Shown one piece after another: positions 41,262 to 49,222 of a stretch of DNA of 49,241 nt; positions within the stretch are counted from its first letter, which is position 1, and each line of letters begins with the position of its first letter. The notes beneath the pieces were generated by a model. It made no database searches, was not told the DNA's origin, and worked only from the letters and a program-made list of their open reading frames with translations. The position numbers were made by a program, and so were the translations under genes. The DNA lies in the IMG/VR virus record IMGVR_UViG_3300032093_000206, positions 1-49,241 of that record. One strand, written 5' to 3'. The stretch comes from a virus.

Positions 41262-41822
41262 ATGGAATCAATAGGACAAACAATTTGCGGGCATAACGCA
41301 ATGCAATCTTTGGAAACAATAGCTGGATTGGTTAAACAATTAGAAGGCGATGTTGCAGAGGTGGGGGTGTATAAGGGAGGATCAGCAGTTCTTCTTAATC
41401 AGATATTGCCAGATGACAATATTTATTTGTTTGACACATTTGAAGGGCTTCCTCCAACAGGAGATTTTGATAATTACCACAAGACAGGGGATTTTTCAGA
41501 CACTTCGTTTGAAGAGGTTTCTGCCATTTTTGAACCTTTCCCAAATGTGTCTGTATACAAAGGATGTTTCCCGGAGGAAAACTCAGAAGCAATTGCCGGA
41601 AAAAAATTTAAGCTTGTTCATCTTGATGTTGATACATACCAGTCACACATAGAATGCTTGGAGTTTTTTCACGACAAAATGGTTTCTTCCGGGGTGATAG
41701 TGTTTGATGATTATACAGCACCAACTTGTTTGGGAGCCAAAAAAGCAATTGATGAATATGTTGAAAAACACAAAATGCTTATACAGAAAGGAGGTGACCA
41801 TCAAGTGTATATTGTTTACTAA
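41262..41822 (+). CDS. TylF-type O-methyltransferase
   Basis: 186 residues. GDVAEVGVYKGGSAVLL (about 29-45) SAM loop, YLFDTFEGLPP (about 55) and FKLVHLDVDTYQSH (about 113) followed by SSGVIVFDDY match the TylF/MycF sugar O-methyltransferase family. These methylate sugar hydroxyls, so this enzyme may decorate a glycan, perhaps with the glycosyltransferase-like genes at 47,798-49,142. Own terminator upstream, so separately expressed. Confidence 0.85.
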   Translation: MESIGQTICGHNAMQSLETIAGLVKQLEGDVAEVGVYKGGSAVLLNQILPDDNIYLFDTFEGLPPTGDFDNYHKTGDFSDTSFEEVSAIFEPFPNVSVYKGCFPEENSEAIAGKKFKLVHLDVDTYQSHIECLEFFHDKMVSSGVIVFDDYTAPTCLGAKKAIDEYVEKHKMLIQKGGDHQVYIVY

Positions 41823-41841
41823 CTATAAATGTTTACTTTTG
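41812..41841 (+). promoter_or_regulatory. Bacteroidota-type promoter
   Basis: TTG (41812-41814), 19 bases, then TACTTTTG (41834-41841), 13 bases before ATG 41855. It overlaps the end of the TylF gene. Confidence 0.65.
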
Positions 41842-41854
41842 TGTTGACAAAATT

Positions 41855-42082
41855 ATGAATTCAGGCATAAGCAAATGTTACGGCAGGGATTGCCCGATAA
41901 AAGAGAGTTGTATTAGGTTTACAACTCCAGCCAATCCAAACAAGAATTTTCAGTCATACATTGCCTCTCCCGGCAATTTTGATGAGCAGGGCGTGTATAG
42001 CTGTGAAATGCTTTGGCCTATGGCTACAATGGAAGAAATTATGAATCAATTAAAAGACATTATTGAAGGTGGGGAATCTTAG
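41855..42082 (+). CDS. Small Cys-rich protein, 75 aa
   Basis: CYGRDCPIKESC at about 8-19 and a later SCEM supply a probable four-Cys metal site; FQSYIASPGNF follows. Similar small zinc proteins occur in many phages. Ends 7 bases before the next ATG. Function unknown. Confidence 0.65.
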   Translation: MNSGISKCYGRDCPIKESCIRFTTPANPNKNFQSYIASPGNFDEQGVYSCEMLWPMATMEEIMNQLKDIIEGGES

Positions 42083-42089
42083 ACAAAGC

Positions 42090-42410
42090 ATGACGAACGA
42101 GGAGTGGGCTGAAATGCAGCCTTCTCGCACCAAAACATTGCTGGACATTATAGAGCCTTTAGAGGGCGAGCCAGACATTCTTTCTGACTTGGTGGACCAT
42201 GTACATCACCCGCGTCATTACGGAGGCTCAGACAGCCCGTATGAGGCCATTAAGGTGATAGATGCGTGGAAGCTGGACTTTGCGCTGGGAAATGTGGTAA
42301 AATACATTTCAAGAGCCGGGAAAAAGGGCAGTGAGTTGGAAGATTTGAAAAAGGCGGCTTGGTATTTAAACCACAAAATTGAAAGTCTTACAAATGATAT
42401 ACCAATTTGA
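42090..42410 (+). CDS. DUF3310-like protein
   Basis: 106 residues from ATG 42090. HHPRHYGGSDSPYEAIKVI followed by LGNVVKYISRAGKKG and a helix ending in YLNHKI are hallmark DUF3310 elements. DUF3310 members are phage proteins thought to act in nucleotide metabolism. High-confidence family call; exact role unknown. Confidence 0.85.
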   Translation: MTNEEWAEMQPSRTKTLLDIIEPLEGEPDILSDLVDHVHHPRHYGGSDSPYEAIKVIDAWKLDFALGNVVKYISRAGKKGSELEDLKKAAWYLNHKIESLTNDIPI

Positions 42411-42738
42411 CACCAATTTAGTGTTGGTTGCACAATACGACACCATCGTTGCGGCAAGCAAAGCCCTTTTAATTCCTGCGGCCACTATTAGTAATGCTTG
42501 TAAAGAAAAACAAATCTGTCGAGGCCAGCACTATTTTAGCAAAGAGCCAATAATGGTAAAAAAGGAGCCAAAAGTCAGGATTGACGGCAGGAAATTTTCC
42601 GTTATGGTGAATATTGAAACTTGGGAAGACTTTTTATCCTGTATAGGCCAGCGAAACAAACAAGACATCTTCAGAGAATTACTTAAAAACTGGATAGAAT
42701 CAGAAAATGACAAGCATAGAGTATCAGCCGGGCATTAG
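42394..42738 (+). CDS. NUMOD1-containing protein
   Basis: 114 residues from ATG 42394, overlapping the previous stop. Residues 10-45 (YDTIVAASKALLIPAATIS) match NUMOD1, a helix-turn-helix DNA-binding module often attached to homing nucleases. No nuclease part is present, so it is a stand-alone DNA binder. The C-terminal half is charged and beta/helix mixed. Confidence 0.65.
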   Translation: MIYQFDTNLVLVAQYDTIVAASKALLIPAATISNACKEKQICRGQHYFSKEPIMVKKEPKVRIDGRKFSVMVNIETWEDFLSCIGQRNKQDIFRELLKNWIESENDKHRVSAGH

Positions 42739-43333
42739 AACTTGCAAGTATTACATTGTTGAGGTAGAGCAAATGCGTGAAACCGAAATTTCCATTAAAG
42801 GGGAGGGCGGAAAGAAGATTACGTTGCTATTGCCTGACAAAAGAAACAATGACACGGACGGCCTTGCCGAGGTTGGCATAGTAAAAAGTGTCCCTGTTGG
42901 TCATTCTGAAGAATTGATTGGCAAAAAAATCAGATTTTGGTTTCTAAACACGGATTTTACCATGAAATCCGGGATAGAAATTGAAGGCCATGTGCTTGTG
43001 CCTGAGTATGACATAATTCAGGTGGAAGATAAAATGTATGGAGATTGGGTGTATTGCAAAACAATCCCTAAAAAGCATGGAATTGTATACGCTCCCACTA
43101 TACAGCAAATAAGTTATGACAGCATGGAGAAGCCGGTGGAAGAATGGAGCAGCCATTACATTGACAAAGGGGTGGTTGACCGGGAAAACAAGCACTATCC
43201 CGTAGGAACGCCCATATTTTGGGGCAATCCAGCCAATGTCAGGCAAAAGTGGGACAACGGTTTTCTGTTGCGTACCAGATATATACAGGCCACCGGAGAA
43301 GGAGTTTTAAACGTAAACTATATAAGAAATTGA
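42707..43333 (+). CDS. Possible GroES-like or beta-barrel protein, 208 aa
   Basis: ATG overlaps the previous gene by 32 bases. The segment LAEVGIVKSVPVGHSEELIGKK recalls co-chaperonin (GroES) barrels, followed by beta segments and a C-terminal region of about 80 residues of unknown fold. Phages encode GroES analogues for capsid folding. The resemblance is weak. Confidence 0.4.
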   Translation: MTSIEYQPGIRTCKYYIVEVEQMRETEISIKGEGGKKITLLLPDKRNNDTDGLAEVGIVKSVPVGHSEELIGKKIRFWFLNTDFTMKSGIEIEGHVLVPEYDIIQVEDKMYGDWVYCKTIPKKHGIVYAPTIQQISYDSMEKPVEEWSSHYIDKGVVDRENKHYPVGTPIFWGNPANVRQKWDNGFLLRTRYIQATGEGVLNVNYIRN

Positions 43334-43575
43334 TGAGCAGTCTTAAAGAGGTTCCAGTTTTTTTGCCAAAGGGCAGACCTAAAATGTATGTGTTTAGCGA
43401 TTTTTTATTGAGCAACACTACGCATATACGAATTCCGTGTAAGCCAACCATTGGCATATACAATTCCGTTAAAAGCAGTTTTCACCGGTGGCGTAAAGCA
43501 AACAATATTGAAAAAGGGTTTGTCTTTGATGTATACCCAAATGAGATTGTGATTTGGCGAAGATTAAAAGCGTAA
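43333..43575 (+). CDS. Small basic protein, 80 aa
   Basis: ATG at 43333 coincides with the end of the preceding gene. Basic and aromatic-rich (SSFHRWRKANNIEKGFVF). Unknown. Confidence 0.55.
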   Translation: MSSLKEVPVFLPKGRPKMYVFSDFLLSNTTHIRIPCKPTIGIYNSVKSSFHRWRKANNIEKGFVFDVYPNEIVIWRRLKA

Positions 43576-43880
43576 ACATTGAAGAGTTTCAGCGTTTTGG
43601 GGAATACAAAAAAGGCAGACTTAGGTTTTATGGGATTGACCATTACCTTTTGCACGGCTGGCAATTCTTTCCAAACGAGTATACAGCAACAGTGGCACGA
43701 TCATGGAAAATAATGAGGAAGATAAAACGCATCAGGGCCAGAGTGATGATACGCACTGCGAGCATGAACAACTGCCGGGGAGTAATTCTATACAGGCGTT
43801 CAAAAAGGTTTGGAGACGAGTCATTAACAAACGCCTTGGCTGCTACGAAATTTATGTCGGAGACAGTAACTATCTTGTAG
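43554..43880 (+). CDS. Possible overlapping gene, 108 aa
   Basis: TTG start (MAKIKSVNIEEFQRFGE) overlapping the previous gene by 22 bases. The first 48 residues fill a gap with coding-like codons. The part after 43703 overlaps another gene in a different frame by 178 bases, so either the two truly overlap or this one is truncated. Confidence 0.4.
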   Translation: MAKIKSVNIEEFQRFGEYKKGRLRFYGIDHYLLHGWQFFPNEYTATVARSWKIMRKIKRIRARVMIRTASMNNCRGVILYRRSKRFGDESLTNALAATKFMSETVTIL

Positions 43881-44191
43881 CAACCGGTATAGGTGAACGG
43901 TCTGACAGTTTTCTTATAGGAGCCATTCCAGTGATGGTAAAACTTTTGCAAGATTTTTGCAAGCAAACAAAACAAGGAAAAATAGAACACGAAACATATG
44001 AAGAAGCAAGAAGTGTTATTGACAGATGGAGAAACCAGCAAACATTCGCCGTTAGGACAGGACTTAAAAAGCCAACAGTCAAAGGAGCAGCAGTGGATAA
44101 AGTTGATTTACAGCAATTATATTCCTCTGAGTGTGAGTTGGTCAAAACGGGTGGAGGAAGTTACGATGAAGACCGGTGTTTCCCTGAGTGA
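43703..44191 (+). CDS. Hypothetical protein, 162 aa
   Basis: Acidic, Gln/His/Glu-rich N-terminus, then SIQAFKKVWRRVINKRLG and strand-rich core. No family recognised. Overlaps its neighbours in other frames. Confidence 0.5.
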   Translation: MENNEEDKTHQGQSDDTHCEHEQLPGSNSIQAFKKVWRRVINKRLGCYEIYVGDSNYLVATGIGERSDSFLIGAIPVMVKLLQDFCKQTKQGKIEHETYEEARSVIDRWRNQQTFAVRTGLKKPTVKGAAVDKVDLQQLYSSECELVKTGGGSYDEDRCFPE

Positions 44192-44540
44192 AGAAGAGTT
44201 TGTTGTCCTTAGTAAAGAATACTTTCTGAACAATCGAAAGTTTGAAACGTATTGGTCTATGGTTATTATGAAGCACAATGTCTGCAATAGTTTGCGTGAA
44301 CTGGAGCAGGGAGAAGATGTTAATGAAAACAATAGCTACAAGACAAAAATTGAAAACGCCATGAAAATTGCCGCTTTAGAGCAGGAAATAGAAAGGCGTG
44401 AGCAGGAATTGTTTAAAGGCAATGAAGAAATTAAAGACTCGGTGATTAGAGAAATTGGCAAGCAAAAGTCTAAATACGAAGGCGCAAGCTTGCACGATCA
44501 ACTTATTACAGGGAGGAAAAACGAAATATGGGAGCAATAG
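44166..44540 (+). CDS. Coiled-coil protein upstream of terminase
   Basis: 124 residues from ATG 44166 (MKTGVSLSEEEFVVLS); an in-frame ATG at 43998 would overlap the previous gene by 194 bases. Helical with a Glu/Lys coiled coil (about 70-105, IAALEQEIERREQELFK). Position just before the terminase large subunit makes a small-terminase role conceivable, but no HTH is clear. Confidence 0.5.
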   Translation: MKTGVSLSEEEFVVLSKEYFLNNRKFETYWSMVIMKHNVCNSLRELEQGEDVNENNSYKTKIENAMKIAALEQEIERREQELFKGNEEIKDSVIREIGKQKSKYEGASLHDQLITGRKNEIWEQ

Positions 44541-44782
44541 AGATTATATATAACGGTCCCAAAAGGGTGTATAGAAAACATCACCCTTTTTACTTTCGTT
44601 GTTTAAAAAAATTGCGTCCCGGTCAAATTTTAAAAATATTGAAAAAAAGCTGGTATGCGGCTTGTTCTACAAGTCCGCGCAGCTACATTAATGTTGCATA
44701 CAAGGGGTATTTTAGGGTTATACAGGAAGACAGCAAAAGCTTTATTGTTCAGTGCGTAGAAATAAGAAAACGGTTTTGCTAA
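44528..44782 (+). CDS. Small basic protein, 84 aa
   Basis: Overlaps the previous gene by 13 bases. Basic and Cys/Arg-rich (RVYRKHHPFYFRCLKKLRPG). Unknown. Confidence 0.5.
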   Translation: MGAIEIIYNGPKRVYRKHHPFYFRCLKKLRPGQILKILKKSWYAACSTSPRSYINVAYKGYFRVIQEDSKSFIVQCVEIRKRFC

Positions 44783-45171
44783 ATCAGGGCGATTGCCTGA
44801 TTGGTTTTGGACACCGAACCGCCATTAAATATGTTGCGTATCAGCCGCACGAAAATGGCGGATGGGTTATAAAGACTGTAGACGAAAAACCCAAAATACA
44901 ATTTCACTATAAAAGCAATACATTTACAGATGGCTCTACGTTGTATAAAAATGGCTTAAGGTGTTATTTGTATAACAAGGTTAAAGACAGGCAATGGATG
45001 GCTATTAAATCGCGGCAGCGCGTACATCAAAAGCTTGTTAAAATATCGGAGATAGTAGACTGGTCTAAAAAAGCTTCTGATGCCAGAATATTGGACATAG
45101 ACATTTTGCTGGACAATTTTATTGAAGGATACAAACAGCTAAGAAGAAGAAAAAATGGAAAGACGAATTGA
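44752..45171 (+). CDS. Hypothetical protein, 139 aa (GTG start)
   Basis: Opens with GTG at 44752 inside the previous gene; no suitable ATG until much later. Mixed fold with basic ends; overlaps the terminase start by 17 bases. May be a small terminase partner by position. Unknown. Confidence 0.5.
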   Translation: MRRNKKTVLLNQGDCLIGFGHRTAIKYVAYQPHENGGWVIKTVDEKPKIQFHYKSNTFTDGSTLYKNGLRCYLYNKVKDRQWMAIKSRQRVHQKLVKISEIVDWSKKASDARILDIDILLDNFIEGYKQLRRRKNGKTN

Positions 45172-47395
45172 GAACAACCGGATTGTTGAAACCGTATACA
45201 ATCTGGAATGCATAAGTCCTGAAATTCCAAAAGACCTCACTCAAGTTCCGGGCTATGGCAATCCTACTGCTAAGTTTCAACGCACACAATTGCCAGCGTT
45301 TATGCATGATCGCAAATACATTAAAGATGAAAAAGGACGCGATACGGAAATTGTTGATTGGACGGACGCTCAAAAACGCTGGGCGATGGAAGAGTTTAAC
45401 AAAATATATCAAGACGGCAGTTTTTGCTACATAAGAGGCGAACTTACTTGGATTACCCCTTGGATGTATTTTGGTTTGAACTATTGGTTTCCGGCTACCG
45501 AAACATCTACCGGCCATCTTGAATACAGGGATAGACAGCGGCGTATACTGCTGTATATGTGGCAAGTATACAGCAAGCAAAGGGAACTTGGCGTAATATA
45601 CTTAAAAGGCAGACGAGATGGTGCTACAATGTGGATGCACTTAATGGCGTTCTGGTTTGTGAGCCGGGAGAACGACCAGTTTGTCGGGTTGTCTGCGTCC
45701 GATTTGAGATTGTCCGAAGAGAACTTTGACGAGTTTTTGTCTGATCCAATTAAACGGTTACCAGACTGGTTGCTGCCTATCTATACGCTCAACAAAACCG
45801 ACCTGACGCTACGCAAGAAAGAAACTGGTGGCGGAATTGCTACCACAATAGAAAACGGTAAAGGAGGTCGGGTGAGGCTTCGTGCTTTGACGCGCAGGGG
45901 CTTTGATGGTAAGCGAGTAAACTTTTTGTTTCCCGATGAATCTGGTAAGTGGACCGCTGTAGATGTATGGCCGTGGTGGCTAAAACAGCAAAAGACACTA
46001 ATGTCAAAAGGTAAACGCGTAGGATTTGCTGTCTTCCCAACCACCACCGAAGAAATTGACGAAGGAGGAAAAGAGTTTAAAAGACTCTGGGACAACTCAG
46101 ACATTGCCACAAAAAAGGACGGAAAGTTTCCAACAACATTTTCAAAGTTGATGGCTTTATTCATCCCAGCCTACGATGGTTTGCCCGGATGGATAGGCCC
46201 GTATGGGGAATCTATTATTGATGCCCCGGACGAAGAGCAATGGGAGTATATGCAAAGCGAAAACCCTAAAGACGCAGAGCGTATAGGGGCTAAAGAATAT
46301 TTGGAACGCGAAGCAGCACAATGTTTGGATGCCGGAGATGAGTCTGCATATTGGGAATTGAAACGGCAAAACCCATTCAACCCAAGCGAGGCGTTTAGCA
46401 GTTTAAATCAAAACTGCCCGTTTGATACCACCATTCTTCAGAACTTAAAAATGATGGCTGATTCCCCGGAAATACAGGGGCTAATTAGGCGTGGGTATTT
46501 TTATTGGCGAGATGTAAAGACCAAGACGGAGGTTGCGTGGATGGATGATCGCAACGGGCCAATTGAGCGAACATGGGAACCAAACCCGGATATGCTTAAT
46601 AAAGTTAGAAACGTAAGAGGCATTAAGCATCCAGTTAATAGCAAAGTGGGCGTGTTTGGAGTTGACCCCTACAACAAAGCCAACATCAAAAGCAAGGGGT
46701 CTAAAATGGCTGTACATGGAAAACTTTTTTTCAACTACGATTACGAGCGGCTTAACGCCACACACAAAACCAAGTATCACGTTAATATGCCCGGATATTG
46801 GCCTACGCCAAGCGTCTTTTTCAGGTATGTATACAGGAGTACAGATATGGGATATGACCTTGACCAGCTTCTCATGGCCGCGCATTATTACTCCATCCCG
46901 ATTGCCATTGAAAACAATACTTCCGAAAACCTGAAGAATCATTTTATTCAGAGAAACATGAGCGGGTTTCTTCTTACTGAGGCGCAGATTCTAAACGAAG
47001 CAAGCCCTAACAGTAGCCAGATGGAAACCATTGGTATTTTTACCGGAAACGATGCTCAGGGAAACGATGTGCCACGGTTGGGCAGTAGCTATCATAACGA
47101 CTTTCTTCGCGGCACAGGCATCTATTTGCATGAATTTACATACAATATTTGGGAGCAGCCTCAGCGATACCCATTTCTGGAAAGCATACAAGACAATCTT
47201 AGCTTTAACATTGGCGAGAGAACCCAGTATGACTCTACCATGAGCCAGTTGATAATGAGTATAGCTGAATTCAATATGAATGATTACGGAAACCCGTTGG
47301 CGTATATTCAACAAATAAAAGCCAAAGCCAGAAGATTTTTTCCACCGGGCTATATCGTAAGAAATTTCGGCACAAAATTATCAACAATGAGATAG
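45155..47395 (+). CDS. Terminase large subunit
   Basis: 746 residues. A Walker A-like loop KGRRDGAT at about 151-158 in a strand-helix context (GVIYLKGRRDGATMWMH), Walker B VNFLFPDE at about 255-262, an SGKWTAVD stretch after it, and a nuclease strand VGVFGVDPYN at about 500, with DLDQLL and NNTSENL later. This is the two-domain ATPase-nuclease that packages DNA through the portal. Long for the family, with an extended N-terminus. Next neighbours (portal, capsid) lie at the other window end, suggesting the ends join. Confidence 0.85.
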   Translation: MERRIENNRIVETVYNLECISPEIPKDLTQVPGYGNPTAKFQRTQLPAFMHDRKYIKDEKGRDTEIVDWTDAQKRWAMEEFNKIYQDGSFCYIRGELTWITPWMYFGLNYWFPATETSTGHLEYRDRQRRILLYMWQVYSKQRELGVIYLKGRRDGATMWMHLMAFWFVSRENDQFVGLSASDLRLSEENFDEFLSDPIKRLPDWLLPIYTLNKTDLTLRKKETGGGIATTIENGKGGRVRLRALTRRGFDGKRVNFLFPDESGKWTAVDVWPWWLKQQKTLMSKGKRVGFAVFPTTTEEIDEGGKEFKRLWDNSDIATKKDGKFPTTFSKLMALFIPAYDGLPGWIGPYGESIIDAPDEEQWEYMQSENPKDAERIGAKEYLEREAAQCLDAGDESAYWELKRQNPFNPSEAFSSLNQNCPFDTTILQNLKMMADSPEIQGLIRRGYFYWRDVKTKTEVAWMDDRNGPIERTWEPNPDMLNKVRNVRGIKHPVNSKVGVFGVDPYNKANIKSKGSKMAVHGKLFFNYDYERLNATHKTKYHVNMPGYWPTPSVFFRYVYRSTDMGYDLDQLLMAAHYYSIPIAIENNTSENLKNHFIQRNMSGFLLTEAQILNEASPNSSQMETIGIFTGNDAQGNDVPRLGSSYHNDFLRGTGIYLHEFTYNIWEQPQRYPFLESIQDNLSFNIGERTQYDSTMSQLIMSIAEFNMNDYGNPLAYIQQIKAKARRFFPPGYIVRNFGTKLSTMR

Positions 47396-47404
47396 CATAT
47401 TTTG

Positions 47405-47441
47405 TATATTTGTGCTGACATTTACTGTCATAAAATTTTTG
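47405..47441 (+). promoter_or_regulatory. Promoter region with palindromic operator candidate
   Basis: TATATTTG at 47405 and a second -7-like stretch TAAAATTTTTGC at 47431, with the 5-bp inverted repeat TGACA-tttac-TGTCA (47416-47430) in between. The downstream gene 47467 is a single-gene unit. Confidence 0.5.
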
Positions 47442-47466
47442 CAAAAATTTAAACTTACTCGCAAAC

Positions 47467-47742
47467 ATGGCTATTCTCCAGCTAAAAACCCGCGTTAGCC
47501 CAACCAGTGGTAGCGCAATTATGTTGAACGCCTCTACGGCTTCAACAATCAATTTTTATTACGATACTAACAACATCGTTTGGCCTACGCTTGCTGCCGC
47601 TTCTGGTAGCTTAATTAATAGCGCATTTGTCTACGACATGGGTCCAAACAATGGACAGCAAAGAGTGTTGGTGCAAAATGCCGTTGCAAGCATTGTTGCT
47701 TTTGCAAACTCTTCTGCTGCTTCTGCTGTTGTAGTTCCTTAG
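47467..47742 (+). CDS. Small Ala/Ser-rich protein, virion decoration candidate
   Basis: 91 residues, rich in Ala, Ser, Val and Asn (SPTSGSAIMLNASTAST), no membrane segment, typical of small structural or decoration proteins. It has its own promoter and terminator and capsid-like codon use (GCT, ATC, AAC), implying high separate expression. It stands between terminase and, across the ends, virion genes. Role inferred. Confidence 0.65.
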   Translation: MAILQLKTRVSPTSGSAIMLNASTASTINFYYDTNNIVWPTLAAASGSLINSAFVYDMGPNNGQQRVLVQNAVASIVAFANSSAASAVVVP

Positions 47743-47763
47743 TAGGCATTGTTTTTAAAAGTT

Positions 47764-47795
47764 AAGGCCGGGCTAACACACCCGGCCTTTTCTTT
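47764..47795. terminator. Strong bidirectional terminator
   Basis: AAGGCCGGG (47764-47772) pairs perfectly with CCCGGCCTT (47781-47789) over an 8-base loop, then TTCTTTG. It separates the plus gene from the convergent glycosyltransferase-like gene. Confidence 0.9.
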
Positions 47796-47797
47796 GT

Positions 47798-48844
47798 TTA
47801 TAAAGGAATTGGAGCGTATAATTCTCCTTTATTTCCGTATTTCATTCTGAGTTCAGGAGCGGCACATAATACATTTTGTATATTAAGTTTAGTTGTGTCG
47901 TCTTCTATTGCTTGCCAAGTAGTTCCGTGTATAGGGTGATATGATACGGAGCATGGAAGTTCGTTAACAACTTCATGCATCCACAAGCTATCCCACAACA
48001 CTCTTCCGATGTATAAATCAACGGGCAGTATTTTTTCAAGGCAGGCAGCGTTTTTGCGAAAAGCAAACAAATCGGCTCCCCCTCCTTTTGGGTATTTTTC
48101 TAAGTCTTTTTGGTCAAAAATATTTAACCCTTGGACATCGCGTCTACGGGAGTATACAGCATCAATATGGTTAGTGTCCATGTAGTTGCGTATAATTGTC
48201 GTAGATTCTTTTGTTAGACAAATGTCCCGGTTGATGAAAATGATAATGTCGTCCGGGTGCGTAAGCATCTCAAGCCCTTCAGCAAGAATGCGGTTTACCA
48301 TTGGCAGTTCTTTATCCTTAGACTGATGAAACAATACTTTTACATGGATGTCCCAAGCAGTTAGTAAATCCCAAGAAATAGCCGCCACTCCGTGTCTTGC
48401 CATTACGCCTAAATCATCTGTAGGGTAATCATTTGTTATAATGTATGTGTGCGTAGCGGTGTTGTCAAACGGTTGCCTTACCGGGGTATTTTTTGCTATA
48501 CAGGCAATAAGTTCTGCCGGGCCGTTTTCAAGACGCTCCTGAGTAAATATTCCAATAGTGTTTGGTTTAGGGTTTGATTGAACCCAAAAAGGCGTTCTTG
48601 TAATAAACACATTTGGTTGGTCACACAAATGATACGATGCACTGTCGTTAAGAATGTATAGCGTATCCGGCTCATTCATATCCTGCTTAAGTTTTACAAA
48701 TCCCATTTTGGGAGCATTGTAAAAGCTATACGGAATATTTAATGCCCGCAGTGCTTGGCAAATAGATTGCATAACCTCTTCGGTTTTAACTTGAGAGGAA
48801 ACGCCGTCTAAGTATATGATTGCTTTTTTATAGGGTAGATGCAT
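47798..48844 (-). CDS. Glycosyltransferase-like protein
   Basis: 348 residues from ATG 48844 (an upstream in-frame start would overlap its neighbour by about 170 bases). The stretch HPDDIIIFINRDICLT looks like the metal/nucleotide-binding strand of a GT-A glycosyltransferase, and KYPKGGGADLFAFRK recalls an acceptor loop. Overlaps the 48828 gene by 17 bases, so they form a pair. Could transfer sugar to a host or phage surface glycan. Family uncertain. Confidence 0.55.
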   Translation of the reverse strand: MHLPYKKAIIYLDGVSSQVKTEEVMQSICQALRALNIPYSFYNAPKMGFVKLKQDMNEPDTLYILNDSASYHLCDQPNVFITRTPFWVQSNPKPNTIGIFTQERLENGPAELIACIAKNTPVRQPFDNTATHTYIITNDYPTDDLGVMARHGVAAISWDLLTAWDIHVKVLFHQSKDKELPMVNRILAEGLEMLTHPDDIIIFINRDICLTKESTTIIRNYMDTNHIDAVYSRRRDVQGLNIFDQKDLEKYPKGGGADLFAFRKNAACLEKILPVDLYIGRVLWDSLWMHEVVNELPCSVSYHPIHGTTWQAIEDDTTKLNIQNVLCAAPELRMKYGNKGELYAPIPL

Positions 48845-49142
48845 GGTATTCTTGATATGATTGAAAGTTTCTAAAGCCAATGTATTCATCCAGCGTTGTG
48901 CCGTCTTGCTGGGCAGCAACAATTTTGTGGTCTGGATATTTGACTGTGCAAAAATGTGCCGCCATTTTAGGGTTGTATTTTGGGATGCCTTCAATAATTA
49001 TAACCTCATGTTGAGGAAATAATTCGTATACAATTTGGCTAAACTCCGGGGCGCAAGCAATTTTGCACGGTTCTTTTAACTGTTTAGCCGCCATGTATAT
49101 ATCTCCAAAACGGCCTAAAACAACAAGTATTTTCTTTTCCAT
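48828..49142 (-). CDS. GT9-like glycosyltransferase N-terminal part
   Basis: 104 residues starting MEKKILVVLGRFGDIYMAAK, the 'LGRxGD' start of GT9/heptosyltransferase-like enzymes; then KIACAPEFSQIVYELFPQHEV. It ends early and the next gene begins in another frame within 17 bases, so the two may be halves of one ancestral enzyme. Confidence 0.55.
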   Translation of the reverse strand: MEKKILVVLGRFGDIYMAAKQLKEPCKIACAPEFSQIVYELFPQHEVIIIEGIPKYNPKMAAHFCTVKYPDHKIVAAQQDGTTLDEYIGFRNFQSYQEYHASTL

Positions 49143-49148
49143 ATAGAT

Positions 49149-49157
49149 GCAAAAGTA
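49149..49157 (-). promoter_or_regulatory. -7-like box TACTTTTGC
   Basis: Minus-strand TACTTTTGC 6 bases before ATG 49142, with TTTG 16 bases upstream (49174-49177), slightly short. Likely drives the glycosyltransferase-like pair. Confidence 0.55.
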
Positions 49158-49222
49158 AACAAAAGATTGATTTCAAAAAGTCCTGTATAATTTGTTTCTT
49201 TGTAATCTAAAAATTCATCACT

